The notes beneath the pieces are model-generated. The model worked only from the letters and a program-made list of their open reading frames with translations, searched no databases and was not told the DNA's origin. This document shows positions 61,749 to 64,000 of a stretch of DNA of 64,000 nt, in pieces (position 1 is the first letter of the stretch; each line of letters begins with the position of its first letter). The DNA is from Donghicola tyrosinivorans (lineage in GTDB: Bacteria; Pseudomonadota; Alphaproteobacteria; Rhodobacterales; Rhodobacteraceae): positions 62,001 to 126,000 of the forward strand of contig NZ_PVTQ01000009.1 of the NCBI RefSeq assembly GCF_003003355.1, in the 5' to 3' direction. Both the position numbers and the translations under genes were made by a program.

Positions 61749-63881
61749 ATGATTGCAGCGCAAGACCTGGTCGCCCTGGTCCGGAACTACAACCCGAAGA
61801 CAAATGCCAAGTTGATCGAGGCGGCCTATGACTATGGCCGCCTTATGCATGAAGGGCAGTTCCGCCACTCGGGCGAGCCCTATTTCACGCATCCCGTTGC
61901 GGTGGCCGCGATCCTGACCGAACAGCGTCTGGATGATGCGACGATCATCACCGCGTTGCTGCACGACACCATCGAAGACACCAAATCCACCTACGCCGAG
62001 GTTGAAGCCCGCTTTGGCAAAGAGGTGGCTGATCTGGTGGATGGTGTGACCAAGCTGACCAACCTTCAGCTCTCCTCGACCGAGACCAAGCAGGCAGAGA
62101 ACTTTCGCAAGCTGTTCATCGCTATGTCGAAGGACCTGCGCGTTATTCTGGTCAAGCTGGCCGACCGTCTGCACAACATGCGCACCATCAAGGCCATGCG
62201 CCCTGAAAAGCAGGCCCAGAAGGCGCGCGAGACCATGGAAATCTTTGCGCCGCTGGCAGGCCGCATGGGTATGCAGTGGATGCGTGAGGAACTGGAGGAC
62301 CTGTCCTTCCGTGTTCTGAACCCCGAAGGCCGCGCCAGCATCATGCGCCGCTTTGTCATGCTGCACAAAGAGGCGGGCGATGTGGTCCACCGGATCACCG
62401 CCGACATGCGTGCGCTGCTGGAAAAGCAGGGGATCGAGGCCGAGGTCTTTGGTCGCGCGAAAAAGCCTTATTCGATCTGGCGCAAGATGCAGGCCAAAGA
62501 TCAGGGCTTTAGCCGTTTGTCGGACATCTACGGCTTCCGCATCATCACCGACACCGAGGATGACGTGTACCGCGTGCTGGGGGCAATCCACCAGCGTTGG
62601 CGGGCGGTTCCGGGCCGGTTCAAGGATTACATCAGCCAGCCGAAATCGAACGGTTATCGCTCGATCCACACCACGGTGTCTGGCCGCGATGGCAAACGGG
62701 TTGAGGTGCAGATCCGCACCCGCCAGATGCACGACGTGGCCGAAACTGGCGTGGCGGCGCACTGGTCCTATCGGGACGGTGTGCGCAGCGGCAACCCCTT
62801 TGCGGTGGACCCTGCGAAATGGCTGGCTGGCCTGACCGAACGTTTCGAAGAGGACGATGATCACGACGCTTTCCTAGAGGCGGTGAAGCTGGAAATGTAC
62901 ACCGACAAGGTGTTCTGCTTTACCCCCAAGGGCGAGGTGATCAAGCTGCCCAAAGGCGCGACTCCGATCGACTTTGCCTATGCGATCCATACGCGGATCG
63001 GTAACGCCTGTGTGGGCGCCAAGGTGGATGGTCTGCGGGTGCCTCTGTGGACCCGTCTCAAGAACGGCCAGTCCGTTGAGATTATCACTGCCGAAGGCCA
63101 GACCCCGCAGGTCACTTGGATCGATATCGTGGCAACGGGCCGCGCCAAATCGGCGATCCGCCGTGCCCTGCGTGCCGAAGACCGCGAACGCTTTATCAAG
63201 CTGGGTCGCGAACTGGCCCGTGTGGCGTTCGAGCATGTGGGCAAGAAGGCGACTGACAAGGCCCTGACCACCGCCGCGACCGCCCTGCGTATTGAGGACG
63301 CGGACGAACTGCTGGCCCGCCTTGGCAGCGCCGAAGTGACTGGCACCGAAGTGGTCCGCGCGATCTATCCGAACCTTAAACCCACCGTCACCCCCGAGGT
63401 GGACGCCAAGCGCGCCGTGGTGGGTCTTGAGCCGGGTCAAAGCTTCCGACGGGCAAGATGTTGCCAACCGGTCCCCGGGGAACGGATCGTCGGGATCGTT
63501 TCGCGCGGTGAAGGCGTTGTGGTTCATGCCATCGATTGCGAGGCCCTCTCGGAATATGAGGACCAAACCGACCGGTGGATGGATCTTTATTGGCACAGCG
63601 GTGAACATCCGGCGGCTTATGCCGTTACCTTGGATATGACGATCAGCAACGATGCAGGTGTCCTTGGACGCATCTGCACATTGATCGGCGAGCAGAAGGC
63701 CAATATCTCGGATCTGCATTTCGTTGACCGAAAGCCGGATTTCTACCGGTTATTCGTCGATGCGGACCTGAAAGACGTAGAACATTTGCATCGTGTCATG
63801 ACAGCGTTGCAAGCAGAGAGTGATGTAGCAGAGATTTCGCGTTATCGCGATCCGGCATGGGCCGAGGGCTCGTCGAAGTAA
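61749..63881 (+). CDS. rsh: Bifunctional (p)ppGpp synthetase/hydrolase (RelA/SpoT homologue)
   Basis: A 710-residue stringent-response enzyme. Order: HD hydrolase (HDTIEDT near 77-83), synthetase with R290-F-K-D293 followed by SNGYRSIHTTV, a TGS domain (~385-445, FTPKGEVIKLPKGATPIDFA), a zinc-finger region (CCQPVPGERIVGI) and a C-terminal ACT domain. The RxKD form, rather than ExDD, indicates the bifunctional class, and an intact HD motif supports hydrolase activity. ATG at 61749; it follows rpoZ. Confidence 0.97.
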   Translation: MIAAQDLVALVRNYNPKTNAKLIEAAYDYGRLMHEGQFRHSGEPYFTHPVAVAAILTEQRLDDATIITALLHDTIEDTKSTYAEVEARFGKEVADLVDGVTKLTNLQLSSTETKQAENFRKLFIAMSKDLRVILVKLADRLHNMRTIKAMRPEKQAQKARETMEIFAPLAGRMGMQWMREELEDLSFRVLNPEGRASIMRRFVMLHKEAGDVVHRITADMRALLEKQGIEAEVFGRAKKPYSIWRKMQAKDQGFSRLSDIYGFRIITDTEDDVYRVLGAIHQRWRAVPGRFKDYISQPKSNGYRSIHTTVSGRDGKRVEVQIRTRQMHDVAETGVAAHWSYRDGVRSGNPFAVDPAKWLAGLTERFEEDDDHDAFLEAVKLEMYTDKVFCFTPKGEVIKLPKGATPIDFAYAIHTRIGNACVGAKVDGLRVPLWTRLKNGQSVEIITAEGQTPQVTWIDIVATGRAKSAIRRALRAEDRERFIKLGRELARVAFEHVGKKATDKALTTAATALRIEDADELLARLGSAEVTGTEVVRAIYPNLKPTVTPEVDAKRAVVGLEPGQSFRRARCCQPVPGERIVGIVSRGEGVVVHAIDCEALSEYEDQTDRWMDLYWHSGEHPAAYAVTLDMTISNDAGVLGRICTLIGEQKANISDLHFVDRKPDFYRLFVDADLKDVEHLHRVMTALQAESDVAEISRYRDPAWAEGSSK

Positions 63882-63902
63882 CCGAGAGAAAGGTGGTCTG
63901 AC

Positions 63903-64000
63903 GTGGTCTTCAAGCGTCGTGACAAACGAACAGCTTGGCAGATCTTGAAAGACTTCGTGTATCCAAAAGGTGGCTGGACACGGGCCTTTCACTACGTTCG
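63903..64000 (+). CDS. DUF2062-domain protein, 3' end cut by window
   Basis: A GTG at 63903, with GAAAGG before it, opens a frame that runs off the window after 32 complete codons. The peptide KRRDKRTAWQILKDFVYPKG is typical of the N-terminus of DUF2062 proteins, which are small membrane proteins of unknown function. It follows rsh by 21 bases and is probably co-transcribed. Confidence 0.7.
   Translation, partial: MVFKRRDKRTAWQILKDFVYPKGGWTRAFHYV

Overview
The window looks like a chromosomal segment of a Rhodobacteraceae (Roseobacter-group) alphaproteobacterium. Support: GC-rich coding sequence, a MipZ division-site ATPase, a split-off F0 operon with separate b' and b subunits, TRAP transport next to aromatic-acid genes, Hint/RTX proteins of a type common in roseobacters, and house-keeping blocks (ffh..rpsP..rimM-trmD, def-fmt, leuCD, smc, rpoZ-rsh) in alphaproteobacterial arrangements. 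This assignment comes from reading proteins and was not tested by a database search.

Layout. 1-7.4 kb: TRAP transporter (dctP 3' part, dctQ, dctM), MarR regulator, feruloyl-CoA synthase, CouO-like amidohydrolase and acyl-CoA dehydrogenase, one co-oriented unit that probably imports and degrades hydroxycinnamates by CoA-dependent, non-lyase side-chain shortening. 7.5-16 kb: PhoD-like phosphatase, tRNA-Pro(CGG), an EamA exporter, and the leucine genes leuB, leuD, leuC with two membrane or exported proteins between them. 16-23.6 kb: rsfS-rlmH-gpmI-envC-like-ctpA-rppH (ribosome, glycolysis and cell wall), a LysR gene, then mipZ. 23.7-27.7 kb: a divergent pair of paralogous RTX-Hint proteins around an AT-rich 600 bp spacer, the most accessory-looking part. 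27.8-35 kb: a minus-strand translation cluster (ffh, two GNATs, chorismate mutase, rpsP, bluB, a 48-aa membrane peptide, rimM, trmD, rplS, rpmE) interrupted by one AT-rich gene on the plus strand. 35-43 kb: azoreductase/LysR pair, ArsR regulator, the F0 operon atpIBEF'F, a GntR-FCD regulator and a TsoY-like membrane protein. 43-50.4 kb: smc, acetyltransferases, a lytic transglycosylase and the cobalamin genes cbiB-cobC. 50.4-56.9 kb: a quinone-handling cluster (glutathionyl-hydroquinone reductase, HxlR regulator, QorB-like), PatB-like lyase, def, a degenerate second def, fmt. 57-64 kb: TRIC-type channel, rnhA, ispH, YqaA-like, NYN protein, folK, rpoZ, rsh, and the start of a DUF2062 gene.

The most useful new observations are: (i) a recurrent 3'-end motif (RTGAGTATTT..CAA.AAGAAG) placed before intrinsic terminators; (ii) two copies of a twin-hairpin intergenic element; (iii) the four-part RTX-Hint paralogue pair; (iv) a deformylase paralogue that has lost the catalytic Glu and the Cys metal ligand; (v) an rsfS gene whose only plausible start is CTG; (vi) a 48-aa membrane peptide overlapping the rimM start; (vii) an AT-rich gene splitting the trmD-rplS neighbourhood. 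No mobile element, CRISPR array or prophage was seen. I saw no system that I could call wholly new with confidence.
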